From NCBI GenBank assembly GCA_032433595.1, contig JASWJB010000114.1, forward strand, positions 54,151-118,150: a DNA stretch of 64,000 bases. Direction: 5' to 3'. Source of the stretch: Conoideocrella luteorostrata. Its lineage: Eukaryota > Ascomycota > Sordariomycetes > Hypocreales > Clavicipitaceae. Position numbers and translations under genes: made by a program. This document shows positions 1-10,765 of the stretch, piece after piece. The notes under the pieces are model-generated. The model was not told where the DNA came from. It worked only from the letters and a program-made list of their open reading frames with translations, and did not search any database. Within the stretch, counting starts at the first letter, position 1. Every line of letters starts with the position of its first letter.

Positions 1-1190
1 TGTCCAAGATCCTCGGTCTCCTTGGTCGTAAGCTGCTGCTGCTGTTTCTTCTTTTTGAACAACTCAATATACCTCTGCCGGTCATCACGCCGCTGGCGGA
101 AATAATCCCAGGACCATTTGCGGTTTCTTTCACGAATCTTATTCAGCACAGCGTTGCCAGCAAAGAGTAGCCACGCACGAGGGTCTTCCTTTGGGCGAAC
201 ACCTTTTGGCTTCAAGCTCTTGTATTCCTGATGTCTAATAAAGTAATGGAATAGATCAACCATCATCAACGCGTCGCGATATTGATCATCGTCGAGAACA
301 AGACCAATCTCCTCGAAGAGAAGATTTGCTTTGAACTTTGGTGCATGAATATCACCAGATTTGTCCAGTTCAATTTTTGCTTGACCGTTGACTGGCCGCA
401 AGATGAACTGGTGATCAGAGATAGCAGCATTGACCTTACCTCCCATGCTCTTAAATTTCTCCACCATTTGGTCGTGCGATATTGGCTCCTTCAGAGGCGA
501 CGATGCTTCGCGTCCAGTTCCGAACAGCTCTGAATCTGTGTTCCAGTATACAGACAAGGCGCCCAACGTTGCCAATTTGTGTGTTGTCGTGTTTGAATCT
601 TGGATGAAGGTAGGTTTCCACTGACCATCGGTGCTGACAGCACTGAATTCTTGTAGAACCAGGCCTAGAGCGAATGGATGTCCGGGGGCAGAGATGGAAT
701 CCTCGTATCGAACATGAATATTCTTGACGGTTACCTGCAGATTGTCAACGACCTTAGTAACCAGGCTCTGGGTGAAGCTCTGGTTCTTCTTCTGTTCTTC
801 TTGGCTCATGCCTTCCTGGTTCTTCTCTTTCAGTAATTCGGCGCTGTCTAATTTCTCCATCTTGAGCCGCTGTCTTCTGCGCTCCTCTTCTTCATCGTCA
901 TATTCGGCTTCTTCCTTCGGGCTAGCCAGCAAGTAAACATCTTCGATAAGAACCTTAACCGGGGCACCACGGAGATTGGACCACGGTATGACCAGCGTGA
1001 GCTCACCCAGATGACCCTCAACGACATTGATGGGAAGTTTCAACTGGTCAAGAGCCTCGCGGCGGAGCTGGAGGTTTCGGAGTTTGACATCGCCAGACCA
1101 GATACCGACCTTGAGCTGCGTTGGGTCAAAGTTCTTGACGTACATGCCCAAGAAGCGGTTCAGCAGGCCGGCGACCAGTCCCTCCAACAT
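1..1190 (-). CDS. vps13: Vps13 bridge-like lipid transfer protein, N-terminal part
   Basis: This is the N-terminal end of the giant Vps13 family, which forms a hydrophobic groove moving phospholipids at membrane contact sites (vacuole, mitochondria, endosome). The start ATG is the complement of 1188-1190, within a good context (GCCACC before ATG). The frame then stays open to the left edge, about 396 codons, with no intron seen. The first residues read MLEGLVAGLLNRFLGMYVKN, the conserved chorein-N signature. It is followed by the family blocks LKVGIWSGDVKLRNLQLR and LPINVVEGHLGELTLVIPWS. A charged coiled segment (DDEEEERRQRLKMEKLDSAEL, about residues 110-130) and the VKNIHVRYED block follow, all typical of fungal Vps13. 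The family is usually more than 3000 aa, so roughly seven-eighths of the gene lies outside the window. Identification is confident; the full exon structure cannot be seen. Confidence 0.95.
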   Translation of the reverse strand, partial: MLEGLVAGLLNRFLGMYVKNFDPTQLKVGIWSGDVKLRNLQLRREALDQLKLPINVVEGHLGELTLVIPWSNLRGAPVKVLIEDVYLLASPKEEAEYDDEEEERRRQRLKMEKLDSAELLKEKNQEGMSQEEQKKNQSFTQSLVTKVVDNLQVTVKNIHVRYEDSISAPGHPFALGLVLQEFSAVSTDGQWKPTFIQDSNTTTHKLATLGALSVYWNTDSELFGTGREASSPLKEPISHDQMVEKFKSMGGKVNAAISDHQFILRPVNGQAKIELDKSGDIHAPKFKANLLFEEIGLVLDDDQYRDALMMVDLFHYFIRHQEYKSLKPKGVRPKEDPRAWLLFAGNAVLNKIRERNRKWSWDYFRQRRDDRQRYIELFKKKKQQQQLTTKETEDLG

Positions 1191-2437
1191 GGTGGCAGTA
1201 GTGTTGCCGTAACCCGGGCAGGGTAAACCAAGATGGCGTTGACGGCTTCCGAATCTCTACAATGACAACATGAGTAGACTTCAGATGTATGGATGGAGGC
1301 CGTGCGTATCGTATCGGTCGTTTCCCGCACCCTCAGTAACCAGCGCGGACGTGTTGTCACAGTCGGTTTGGTGACTGTTGTGAGGTGAGGGGCTCTCGAC
1401 TTTGAGCGCTGCAGAAATTAGAACGGCAGCTCTGTGTCTCGGCCAGGAGGAGAGGGACTATTTGTTGACTTCTGTGTGTGAATGGATGAACAGTATATGG
1501 TTGAGCGAATTTGATACACAATGTGAAATGTACGGCTACGAGAGTAAAGGACAGAGCATCAAAGGATGGGATGGGGATCGATGATCGAACGACGGATGGC
1601 CAAGCTGCTAGTTAGCTGGCTACTTGGATACCTCGGAGCTAGCACGGTAGCTAAGCTTTAGTTATTGGGCTGCTGGGCTTGGAGCAGGCTCCGAAAATCT
1701 GGGCAGTGCGTGCAGCTCAGACCTAGTCAAGTTGCTCAGGCACTACTGACCCAACTGGTGGTCCTTGGGGTGGTGACGTAGGGGGAAGTGGGAGGCCAGA
1801 CCGGGACGCTAGCTGTTGGCTGGGCTGTCAGTTGGTAACACCATCGTGTTGCTCCGCTATTGGAAGCTGCGAAACAGTTTGCGAGCTACTTATGGAGTAC
1901 CCAGCACGCGCGCCTGCGAAATTGCTGGTCGGGAGCGCGTGGCGGGGTATATATCAATGCTAGTAACGTACCTGTCCACCGTGGATGGTGAACGTGGCAA
2001 GACCTGTCGCCGCATTTCAGATATGAGAGACTTTCCAGAAATAGATAGAGCATGCACGTCAAGCCACACACCAAGCGTACTTTATACACTGTTGTTTGCA
2101 GGCTCCCGTATTCAGCCCCCCATGATTAGGAACCTTGCCATGAGCTTTTCACACGATGTCACAGTTGCCCAACAAGTGCTTCGAATATATTTGGGAAATT
2201 CCCTCTACTAGGAAATCACAGCATCTACTACCTATTGCTGTTCTCTATATTATTCTCTAATATCAGCTACACAGATATCAAACCTCATACAAGCTGAAAC
2301 TTGTACTATTGTCACGAGGCCGAACCTCAATACCAGAAATCTTTGGGTATTACGTCACCGCTTATGCTGAGTCCGTCTCCTTTATTTCACGGTCCGTCGT
2401 GATATGTGGGGCATTCCAAGAATCATCTACCTAGGGA

Positions 2438-2461
2438 GTACTCCGTACGGAGTACGGAGTA
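2438..2461. repeat. Triple TACTCCGTA-family word with 18-bp palindrome
   Basis: GTACTCCGTACGGAGTAC at 2438-2455 is a perfect 18-bp palindrome built from one TACTCCGTA and one TACGGAGTA sharing a TA. A third copy (TACGGAGTA) follows directly at 2453-2461. See the dispersed-family entry. Confidence 0.9.
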
Positions 2462-2643
2462 AACATATCATTACTGTATTATGTATGCTAAACACCATAA
2501 TCTTTGAATCACAGTATTCTTAAGAAGCTACATTATAGTGGCGGAATATAATAATAGAAGTCAACTAATTTGGTAGCAGTATTGTAGACATTCGGTAGGA
2601 GCGATAGCAATCTCAGAAGCAGCTATCTACCTGCGGAGGTACG

Positions 2644-2659
2644 TACTCCGTACTCCGTC
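2644..2659. repeat. Tandem TACTCCGT words
   Basis: An exact TACTCCGTA at 2644-2652 overlaps a second TACTCCGT that lacks only the last base. This gives a head-to-tail 7-bp repeat unit (TACTCCG twice), unlike the head-to-head form at 2438. Confidence 0.8.
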
Positions 2660-3301
2660 CACCATCGCTAAAGCAAGGTTCCACAAAATATTTTCGTCGG
2701 TCGACATTGTGTTAACGGCGCGGCAACGTTCAAACGTTAGTATCGATAGTGTAGTCGGAAAGTAGCGAATTGCAAATAATACTATAGTCTATGGAATAAC
2801 TTGCTCAGTTTTAGCGTCTGCATATAGATACATAGAAATAGAGAGCATTTTTTCCCAGCGTTTCTTCAGGTCTACAAATTCAACATTAAATATATGTCTA
2901 GGTGCCAAGTGCACACGTAAACTTGAGGTAATACCAATTGCAAGAGATGCCATCATTAAGTCATTCACCCATCCTGCTTTCGCCAGTCGGTCCTCAGGTC
3001 GTTTCAGCATTGACCAATGACCTCGAGAAGTCTCTACACAGATTCCAGATCTCATATAGCCGGCAATCATACAAAAGACTAGGGTATGCCATTCAACGCC
3101 AACAAAATGCAGAAATATCACCAGCATCGAATTTCAACCTCCAACAAACAGGCCATGACTCATACCATCGTCTCTGTTATCTTGGGCGGAGCACAATGCA
3201 CCATCAGGAATATATCCGCAACCTGTGCGCGTCGCCGTAGCCTCAAGGTCGAGCAAACCCTTGCTTGGCCTGTAATGGGTCAGAATACAGTTGGATAGGT
3301 G

Positions 3302-6063
3302 TTATAAACTACTACTTGCCTTCATTTGTTCAATACGAGCCTTGAGCTGGCTGGTTACCTCGGCTGCACGTCTCCAGCTCTCAACACCGCCACCACCGGT
3401 AGGTTGGGGTAATGAGGAAACAGGCCGCTCTCTGGTGATAGTCGCACTTGACTCGCTACTTTCATAGGACGCAGGCACAGCGCTCCGGAAGCCCCTAGCC
3501 GGAGAGCCACGTCCAGAGGACGCTCCACTGCCACTATGACGAAGTTCAGGACTGAGCTTGCTCCTAGGGTATGCCAGCTCTCCGTTTTCTTTCTCCTCTG
3601 ACATGGTACTGGTAAAACTCATCCTGTTACGATTCGCCGAAGCAGGTCCAGAATCGCGATAAATTCCCACGTCATCGTGAATCGGCGATGTCACTGACAG
3701 TTGGTTAGAGCTATGTGTATCCGCTATCAAGTCGCCAAAATTTGACATACCTGGACTGCCCAATCCTGGTGATGCTCCCAAGCCTTCAGCTCGGCTCAGC
3801 GCTTTCTTCAGGCGATCCAACTCTCGTCGTAATCGCTCGTTCACTTGTTCCGTTGCCTCAGCATCACTTCGAGCACGTACGAGTTGTGTTTCCTTGGCTT
3901 TGATGCTGAGTACATCTCTCGTATGATCTTCAATGAGGCCAGCATTTTGGTTCTTCAGCTCTTGGATTTCAGACATGAATTTATTCCGTTCTTGTCGCAT
4001 GTCATCCACTTGTCGTGAAAGGCGTTCGTTAGTGGCACGAAGCTCCTCTAGTTCCGCACGCTCGACGGCTGTGAGGCCGCTGGAAGGAGGCGGAGAGTCG
4101 GCTGCCGGCATGATGGGAGCAACTGCTGGCTTCGCCAGAGAACGTCCAGCAAGACCCCTGGATAAACCAACTCGAGGCTGGGGAGTCGGTGCCACAGGCT
4201 CATCATCTGAAGGCATCACGGGCGGTCCTGCAGCAGGCCGGCGAGGGGATGCTGCTCCAGGCCCAGCTAGTGCTCGTTTTTGAGGAGCCTTCAAGCCTCC
4301 CAAAGCGGAGGGCTTTGAGGCTCCGAGTTTGCTTCCGGCTATAGCGGGTTTGGCAACCGGTGGAGGTGGAGGAGATGTTTCCGACGGCATGACAGGAAGG
4401 GCTGCTTTTTTAACAGCCGGCTTCTTTGCCCCAAGAGGTTTTTTTGCTGAAGGGGGAACGGCCTTTGGTGCTGGCGCAACCTTTGGCTTTTCCTTAGCCT
4501 TTACCTCAGCGCTTTCGTAAAACTCCTTTACCTTAGTCTTGCGAATATCATCCAGACCATCAAGATAAGGTGTCATTGCTCGTTCTCCAATGATTTTCAT
4601 TACTGTTCCCAGAATCTCAGCACCTCCATCTCGAAGAGTTGGGCTGGATTCTGAAAGCAGCTTTTTGCCGGATTCACATATGGTAGCAATTTCAGGCTTT
4701 GCGGGAACTGTCCTGGTGGTACGTAAGCAGCGAATGAGAAATTTCATTGTGCCTTCTTTGACTTGAGGATTCTTGTTGCCCAAGTAGGCGATGATATCTT
4801 CTAGACAGTCGCTAAGACTTGTTGAAGCAAAAACTGCATCCAATGCTGCGCCAAGAGCATCAGAGACCGACGCTTTCTTCTCTTTCAAGCGATCCATGAT
4901 GGGCTGCATGACGACACCACGGTATTTAGAATAGCTTTGCCGCAGGCCTTTGGCCAGTTGCTCGATACACTGTGCCGCTTGCGTGACAACGGCTACATTG
5001 GCATCCTTCATACACTTCGCAAGACCCCTGTTAACCTCGTTGAAGTCGCTGTCTTTGATGCGAGGGACGCTCAAAGCTTGAAAAAGCCCTTCGACGGCTT
5101 CTTTTCGATCTTTCCACTTCGAGGACGCAAGCATATCTGTGAAGTTGGCGGGGATCTTCCTGCTGATATCCTCTGGTTCAGCTAGAGAGAATGCATCCAG
5201 TTCGGCCGCCTCTTCTCCCTCCACCTCACCATCTTCATAATCTTCACCTCCAGCAGGCGCAGACTCCACTGCCGCTTGCTGTGATCGAAGCAGTCGCTCC
5301 TGTTTCGGTGGCGCCTCAGCTTTAATCTTCTCGAACTGTGCTTCGAGGTCTGTCTGTTGCGTCGGTTTCAAATCACCCCAGAACATTGGTTTCATAGCTT
5401 CGCGCAACCATCGGTACAGTTCAACTGTGAGGCTCGTCGCCTCAGCACGTACGTTCTTGTCAGCGGCGCCGAAAACTTTGGGTAATGCCTTAAGCACTGG
5501 TTTGGGGTCCACTACTTTGCATCCGTAGTTGTGAAATATGGCAGTCAAAGAGTTCAGTGTTGCTGCAACGTTCTTTGGCACCTTGTTGGACAGGCCAGGC
5601 AAAACATCTTCCACCACAGGACCGGCGACGTCGAGCTCGATGTAGAGAAGTAAGGCTTCCTGAGCATTCTGTTTCGTAGCTGCTCTTGTTGATGATAAAC
5701 ATTTCTCGACCATGGGTGTGATTGTGAGGCCGCGTGTTCGCAGCGCACAGTCTCGTCCGCCATACTTGAGGAATGCGCAAAGGGCTATGATACCCTCTTG
5801 TTGCGCAGCGACGTTGGAATCTGTCACTGCCGATTTCCAGAGGCTGGGATCATTGAGAAACGGTCGAAAACAAGGGTCGGACTCGTCGGGAGATGCAGAA
5901 AATTGCTTGGCAGCATCTTCATACGCTGCCTTTCGGACTTTCCAAACCTATTCCGACAGGGGTTAGTTAACCTAAGTGAAGCAGTTGCAACAACGGGTCT
6001 AACCTTATGAGTAAATCGATCTGACAGCGGCAAGGAACTAAAGTCCTCTTCCTGGTCCGCCAT
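3302..6063 (-). CDS. stu2: XMAP215/Dis1/Stu2-type TOG-domain microtubule polymerase
   Basis: This is a microtubule plus-end polymerase that binds tubulin through TOG domains and acts at spindle poles, kinetochores and plus ends. It has two exons, 6004-6063 and 3302-5947. The 56-bp intron (5948-6003) has donor GTTAGA, a CTAAC branch and acceptor ATAG, and is phase 0. The protein is 901 aa, close to yeast Stu2 and Aspergillus AlpA. The start MADQEEDFSSLPLSDRF matches the fungal family. An in-frame ATG 150 bp upstream would add an atypical extension and was not used. Residues about 15-235 and 285-500 are two TOG-like HEAT arrays. A basic Lys/Ala/Pro linker (500-640) is followed by a heptad-rich coiled coil (645-740), which would dimerise the protein, and a Ser/Gly-rich tail. 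This is the two-TOG fungal arrangement. The gene is divergent from the G-patch gene at 7899. Confidence 0.95.
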
Positions 6064-7898
6064 CCTGTAAACGGGCCAGTCGTGGTCAAGATCTGGGGAG
6101 TCGGAAGATGCTTGACAGCGATAACGGGGTCTCTCCTGATGTATCGGCTTCACGAAGCGGGCTAATTTTGAGATTAGCTTTTGTATACCATGGCGATCAC
6201 GGTACTCTTCCATGATATTTTGATGATCGACAGATGAAGCATGGCATTAAAGAGGCTGAGTATGCGCAAAAGAGAAGGTGTGGAAGCTTTGAAGGACGCC
6301 ACATACATACCGGCAAGAGTTGTAACTAATTTGCCAGCAGACGGTCAAGGTTGACACAATGCAGGCTGTATCGGCTGGCAAACGAAGTGGCTACTTTAGA
6401 GCTGTATAACAGGCAAGCAAACCGTTCGGGTTGTGCTTGCTGTATGAATCGCGCGGTGGTGAATAGACGTAGACGCCAGTGAATATGTCCTAAACGATCG
6501 AGGGGTTCATAGGGGCACAACAAAAGTTGGAGACGGCAATTCAGTCTTCGATTTCGAAGGCGTCGATGCAGGAGCAGCAGCGCGATAATTTGCGATTGCC
6601 TACGGAGTAGTCAGTAGCAGATTATTTATATTAGCAACATAAAGGAAGCATTGAAGCCGTGTGCGCCTACAGAGACTTTATGGGATGGTGTTTCGCCGAG
6701 TTAAGAAAAGGGACCAAGCCCGGGCGAGAAGTATTGTACCTGGCTTGCTTTGGGTCCTTGGTTGCTGGTCACTTGGCGGGGCGACCAGCGCTATTCCTCT
6801 TTCATAGTACTTCACTCTGCCATAGATGGGACGGAAGCTATTGGGCCGTTACCAAATAGGAGCCTAGTGCTACAAAAGTCAACACCCTTCCACTGGACAT
6901 CTCCTGAACAGCACAGCAGCAGCTTGGCATAATGCCTGACCGGAACCAATCAGAGCCCAACCTCCACTGTAAACTTGCGTAGTGCCTCAAGACATGCGTG
7001 GCACATGGACGTGTAATTAGACAAGACGGTGTAAAGGGGATTCACTCAATGCCTTCAGTTTAAAATCACGATTTTTTACGAAGTACTGTTAGAGCCTGTA
7101 GTATTTATATGAGTCATTCAAACCAGCGGCAGAAACTGCGCAACATGCACCCACTGATTGGGTCTGGTTTTCCGCTCATTAATAAAGACAAAGAAAGATG
7201 CCCATATGCAGGGGATCACTGTTTACTCGTTGCCAATAGCCACCATTGCTCCAGAAACGACGACGCGCTAGACGCGGCCCTAACAAGAAAACAAACTGGA
7301 ATAGGCCAGGCCGCGCAACCAGTTCGAGACCCCTGTTCGAATGGTACAGTCCATACATAAATGCATTAACAATGCGCCATATTATCACTCTGTACTAGTA
7401 CGGTAAATGAGTAATCACTTTTGTCAAAAATTGGAGCTACAATGTTTTGCTCAGTCTCAATTGCTGTTGTCCGGCGAAGACAGCGGAAGCACAAGTACAT
7501 ATATAGGCGGCGTTTTTGGGAGTACAGAGGAGAGTACCCCCACTACTCGTGCCACACGCCACCTCCATAAGTACTGGATCACAAGTGACAAACGGAAGCG
7601 CGTGATAAGACGAAAAATAAATGTAAAAAGAAATTTAAAGGGCCAATGCCGACCGCATTTTGTGAAATTAATCATCTCTAAACACCTTGTTTTTCAACGT
7701 ATGCAGCAGTTGCCGAGAAATAGATTGCGCTAGGTGGGAGAGTCGCGAGGTCACGTGACGATAAGAGTATAACGGGGTGATTGACGTAAGTGCCTAGATG
7801 TTTTGCACCACTACCAGAAGTGCATCAAGGTCTTTATCATGGACAAGCCCACCACGCCTCGGCAAAGGCTCATGGAGCTTTAGGAATCCTTGTTCAAA
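6064..7898. other. Divergent promoter region, stu2 and ntr1
   Basis: About 1.8 kb separates two divergently transcribed genes. It contains one TACGGAGTA word (6601-6609) and short unsupported ORFs. A segment around 7318-7345 has two GTTCGA words reminiscent of a tRNA B box, but I cannot fold a cloverleaf around them. Nothing else is recognised. Confidence 0.55.
7839..7883 (+). promoter_or_regulatory. Candidate upstream ORF in the ntr1 leader
   Basis: A complete 14-codon ORF (MDKPTTPRQRLMEL, stop TAG 7881-7883) ends 15 bases before the main ATG at 7899. A further upstream ATG at 7799 opens a longer frame that overlaps the main start. If transcription begins upstream of 7839, the uORF could dampen translation of the main frame. 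The transcription start is not visible, so this is inference. Confidence 0.35.
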
Positions 7899-10247
7899 AT
7901 GGATGAGAACGGGGGGTTTATGTTCGACCGGTCTCGTCTCACAAAAACATCGGCAGCAGAATTCTCCTCGTCTGCATCGGAGGATGAAGACGATTACCAA
8001 ATACCTGGCGTAGCGGCCGATGACAACGACTTTGGAGACTTCAACCCAAAAAAGAAACGCCGCATCGGCAAGAATAATAAAGAGAGGGCTGCTCTGGGCA
8101 TATTTGGCTCGGACAGCGAAGATGATCGACCCGGTTCTCGATGGAAGAAAAAGACATTGAGGAACAAGGGCATGACCTTTGTTTCTACGACTACGAAAAC
8201 GAGCGATTCGGATGATGAACTGCAACAGGAAGAGAACCGACCAGTACTGGGCAACGGAAACAGTGATCAATTGAGCGAGGAGGACGAGGACGAGGAAGAT
8301 GGCAATTTTTCTGCGGGTGCCGGCCTCGGATTCGGCCGTGGCCTAGGTGCTGCGCTCGCCGAGTCAAGTCATCATGATGATAATTCATTAGCGGACACCT
8401 TGCCTCCGAAAGTGAAATCTAAGTTCAAGGGGACGAATGTCCTTGGAATGGGTTTTGTACCCTCTTCTGCAAAGGAACCAGTCCTGCGGGAACCGGACGC
8501 GCCTCAACCACAACCGCAAAATAAGCCACAACCCAGCACTTTCACAAAAACAGGGAAAGTGAATGCCAAAGGTTTCGGTGCCCGAATGATGGCCAAGATG
8601 GGATACGTTGAGGGCACAGGTCTTGGTAAGGAACGGCAAGGAAGAAACATCATCATTGAAGCAAATCTACGCCCACAGGGTATTGGTTTGGGTGCAGTGA
8701 AGGAGAAATCGGAACAGGAACGCCGGGAAGAAAAAAGGCAAGCCGAGCTAAGAGGTGAAAAAGTGGTTGATTCAGATGAGGAAGAAAAAAAGCGCAAGAA
8801 AGCGAAGAAAAAGGCCTTGGGTGTTGCTGGCAGTGGTTCCAGCACTCCACGACGACAAAAGACAAAGTATCTGACAGCCGACGAGTTGAAAGCCTCCGCT
8901 CCAGGTTTGCACATACCGGAAGCGTTCACACCAATTCTAGACATGACCGGGCCAGGGAGCAAGATGCTCACCTCGACCAGTGGAATCATGACACCCACGT
9001 CTGGTATCGCAGAACCACCGGAGATCGTTGAAGCCAGGAAATTGGTGAAACGAGCACAAACTGACCTTCAAGCATTTTCTGAAGAGTGGAGGAACTTGGA
9101 GGAAAGGAAAGCTTGGATAGATCTGGAGCTCAAAGAAAGGGAGCGAGAAATGCAAGATTTGCGTTCAGATTTCGAGAGGCTTCAAAGCTTTTCCGATATG
9201 GTCAACCAGGAACTCACCCCAGAGTCAAGTTTCGACCAAGTTCTCACTTGCTTAAGGAAAACGTCGGATGTAGGTGCCGCCAACGCGGAAACAGCCGACC
9301 TCGCCGTCGCCGCCATTCACCCTTTCCTTAAAAATGCAGATTGGGACCCTCTAAGAGAGCCATCAAAGTTTGCTATGGAGCTGAAAGGACTTTCTGGCCT
9401 GGTTATGAAGTCCGAGAATGATATGCGGACAGTCAATAAATGGGGTTCAAGTGATGCACAACCGGGAGGAATATACAGAAGGCACCAAAAAACAACAACC
9501 CCGTATGAAAGTATGATGTACAAGATATGGCTTCCAAAAGTTGGCGCTGCTGTACGGGAATGGGATCCGCTGACACCCAATCCCATGCTTGACGTTGTCG
9601 AAAACTGGAATGGCCTACTTCCCCCGTTTGTGAGGGCCCAGGTAATGGACCACGTCGCGCGAAAGCTAGAGACAGCTGTTTCGGACTGGAACCCGAAAAA
9701 GAAACGCCAAAGTCACCATCTGCCGCACACCTGGCTTTTCCCCTGGCTGCAGCACTTACCGCCCTACCACTTGGACCCCAAAGGCACCGGCCTAGTCGCG
9801 GATGTCAAGAGAAAATTCCGACAATTGATTGACGTCTGGGAGTTTGAGCGCGGAACAGTCCCCGGCCTAAAACAATGGGAAGATGTTATGGGCAGTCAAT
9901 GGCGACCACTAATCATGTCCCATGTACTGCCGTCCATGGGTCGTTACCTGCGAACCAACTTCCGCGTCGACCCTGCAGGCCAAGAACCTTATCTTCCTGT
10001 CCTCACTGGTGTTTTGAAGTGGAACCGTATGCTGGGCGACACTATTATCGCCGAAGTGCTCGTTCAGGACGTCTTCCCAATGTGGTGCGAGAAGTTGCGC
10101 CAGTGGCTGGCGCTCTCCGAAGTAGATCTGCAGGAAGTGGCAGATTGGTATTCTTGGTGGCGAGGTGTATTGTTGAAGGACATTGCTGGTATAAAGGGTG
10201 TGAAGACCGAGCTAGACAAGGGTTTACAGATTATGAATGTTGTATAA
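7899..10247 (+). CDS. ntr1: G-patch/GCFC spliceosome disassembly factor (Ntr1/Spp382, TFIP11 family)
   Basis: This family recruits and activates the helicase Prp43 to release the lariat intron and take apart the spliceosome; it acts in the nucleus. It is a single exon of 782 aa. The open frame reaches upstream of the ATG (to a TTG at 7890), but the first ATG in frame is 7899 (MDENGGFMFDRSRL), which fits the family. Residues about 1-150 are the acidic, Ser-rich TIP N-terminal domain with a basic patch (NPKKKRRIGKNNKER), a likely nuclear signal. Residues about 222-267 form the G-patch (GFGARMMAKMGYVEGTGLGK, then the NLRPQGIGLG block). A Lys/Glu-rich stretch follows. A coiled coil lies at about 380-440, and the rest is the GCFC domain. 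A uORF lies just upstream, and a MITE is inserted 142 bp past the stop. Identification is confident. Confidence 0.93.
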   Translation: MDENGGFMFDRSRLTKTSAAEFSSSASEDEDDYQIPGVAADDNDFGDFNPKKKRRIGKNNKERAALGIFGSDSEDDRPGSRWKKKTLRNKGMTFVSTTTKTSDSDDELQQEENRPVLGNGNSDQLSEEDEDEEDGNFSAGAGLGFGRGLGAALAESSHHDDNSLADTLPPKVKSKFKGTNVLGMGFVPSSAKEPVLREPDAPQPQPQNKPQPSTFTKTGKVNAKGFGARMMAKMGYVEGTGLGKERQGRNIIIEANLRPQGIGLGAVKEKSEQERREEKRQAELRGEKVVDSDEEEKKRKKAKKKALGVAGSGSSTPRRQKTKYLTADELKASAPGLHIPEAFTPILDMTGPGSKMLTSTSGIMTPTSGIAEPPEIVEARKLVKRAQTDLQAFSEEWRNLEERKAWIDLELKEREREMQDLRSDFERLQSFSDMVNQELTPESSFDQVLTCLRKTSDVGAANAETADLAVAAIHPFLKNADWDPLREPSKFAMELKGLSGLVMKSENDMRTVNKWGSSDAQPGGIYRRHQKTTTPYESMMYKIWLPKVGAAVREWDPLTPNPMLDVVENWNGLLPPFVRAQVMDHVARKLETAVSDWNPKKKRQSHHLPHTWLFPWLQHLPPYHLDPKGTGLVADVKRKFRQLIDVWEFERGTVPGLKQWEDVMGSQWRPLIMSHVLPSMGRYLRTNFRVDPAGQEPYLPVLTGVLKWNRMLGDTIIAEVLVQDVFPMWCEKLRQWLALSEVDLQEVADWYSWWRGVLLKDIAGIKGVKTELDKGLQIMNVV

Positions 10248-10388
10248 TGAGATCCATAGATTTCGACGCGTCGAGGCCAAGTTTCAATCCACCCAGATGC
10301 TTGGTCACTTTAATGTCATATTTGTGCTAGAGAGAGGTGCAAATAACTTTATGAAGCAACATATGACATGTTTAAACCTATTATTATA

Positions 10389-10757
10389 GGGAAGTGTTAT
10401 GCAGCACCCTTTTGTTCCCCGCTGATAGAATAATTTGCGTTATGACCTTATGCAGCTGTTTATAAATATATATATATTACTCTAAACTTCCCTTTTTTTT
10501 TCTCCTTTTTTTTTTCTTTTTAATTTATTATGTGTAATTCTCTTTTGAGGCTTTTACTTAGCTAGCACACGCTGTATTACAAGCTATTGTGCGCTGCCTA
10601 CTCTGTACACGATGAATATATACTGAGTACCGCTGTGTGTAAATTCAGGATCCTGTTAGTGGAGGACTTTGAGGACTTAGGAGGCGGCTTATGTAGTAGC
10701 CAATTAGCTATGCTGATAGAGTATTCCCCCACAAGAGGGTGCTGTACAACGCTTCCC
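10389..10757. mobile_element. Non-autonomous TIR element (hAT-like MITE), copy 1
   Basis: A 369-bp element is bounded by imperfect terminal inverted repeats of about 26 bp: left GGGAAGTGTTATGCAGCACC, right end complement GGGAAGCGTTGTACAGCACC. It is flanked by a perfect 8-bp direct repeat TTATTATA (10381-10388 and 10758-10765), which is a clear target site duplication. It has no ORF of note. An 8-bp duplication is characteristic of hAT-superfamily transposition, so this is probably a hAT-mobilised MITE. A second, larger copy is at 35444-36095, with the same ends and the shared internal block GAGGCGGCTTATGTAGTAGC. Confidence 0.85.
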
Positions 10758-10765
10758 TTATTATA

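Larger units (their letters stand above)
1191..3301. other. Intergenic region between vps13 and stu2
   Basis: The region holds the vps13 promoter and leader on one side and the 3' flank of the stu2 gene on the other. Only short overlapping ORFs on both strands are present and none resembles a known family. It contains two clusters of the TACTCCGTA word (2439-2461 and 2644-2659). The part from about 2200 to 2900 is visibly more AT-rich than the coding flanks. I see no RNA gene. Confidence 0.6.

Noticed and set aside
2789..3240. ORFs on both strands just past the stu2 stop (112 aa minus, 100 aa plus)
   Set aside because: They overlap each other on opposite strands, show no domain, and lie in the 3' flank of stu2.
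5824..6213. Upstream extension of stu2 from an earlier in-frame ATG at 6213
   Set aside because: The extra 50 residues do not look like the family N-terminus; MADQEEDFSSLPL at 6063 does.
7318..7345. tRNA-like sequence with two GTTCGA words
   Set aside because: No matching A box or acceptor, anticodon and T-stem pairing could be found around it.
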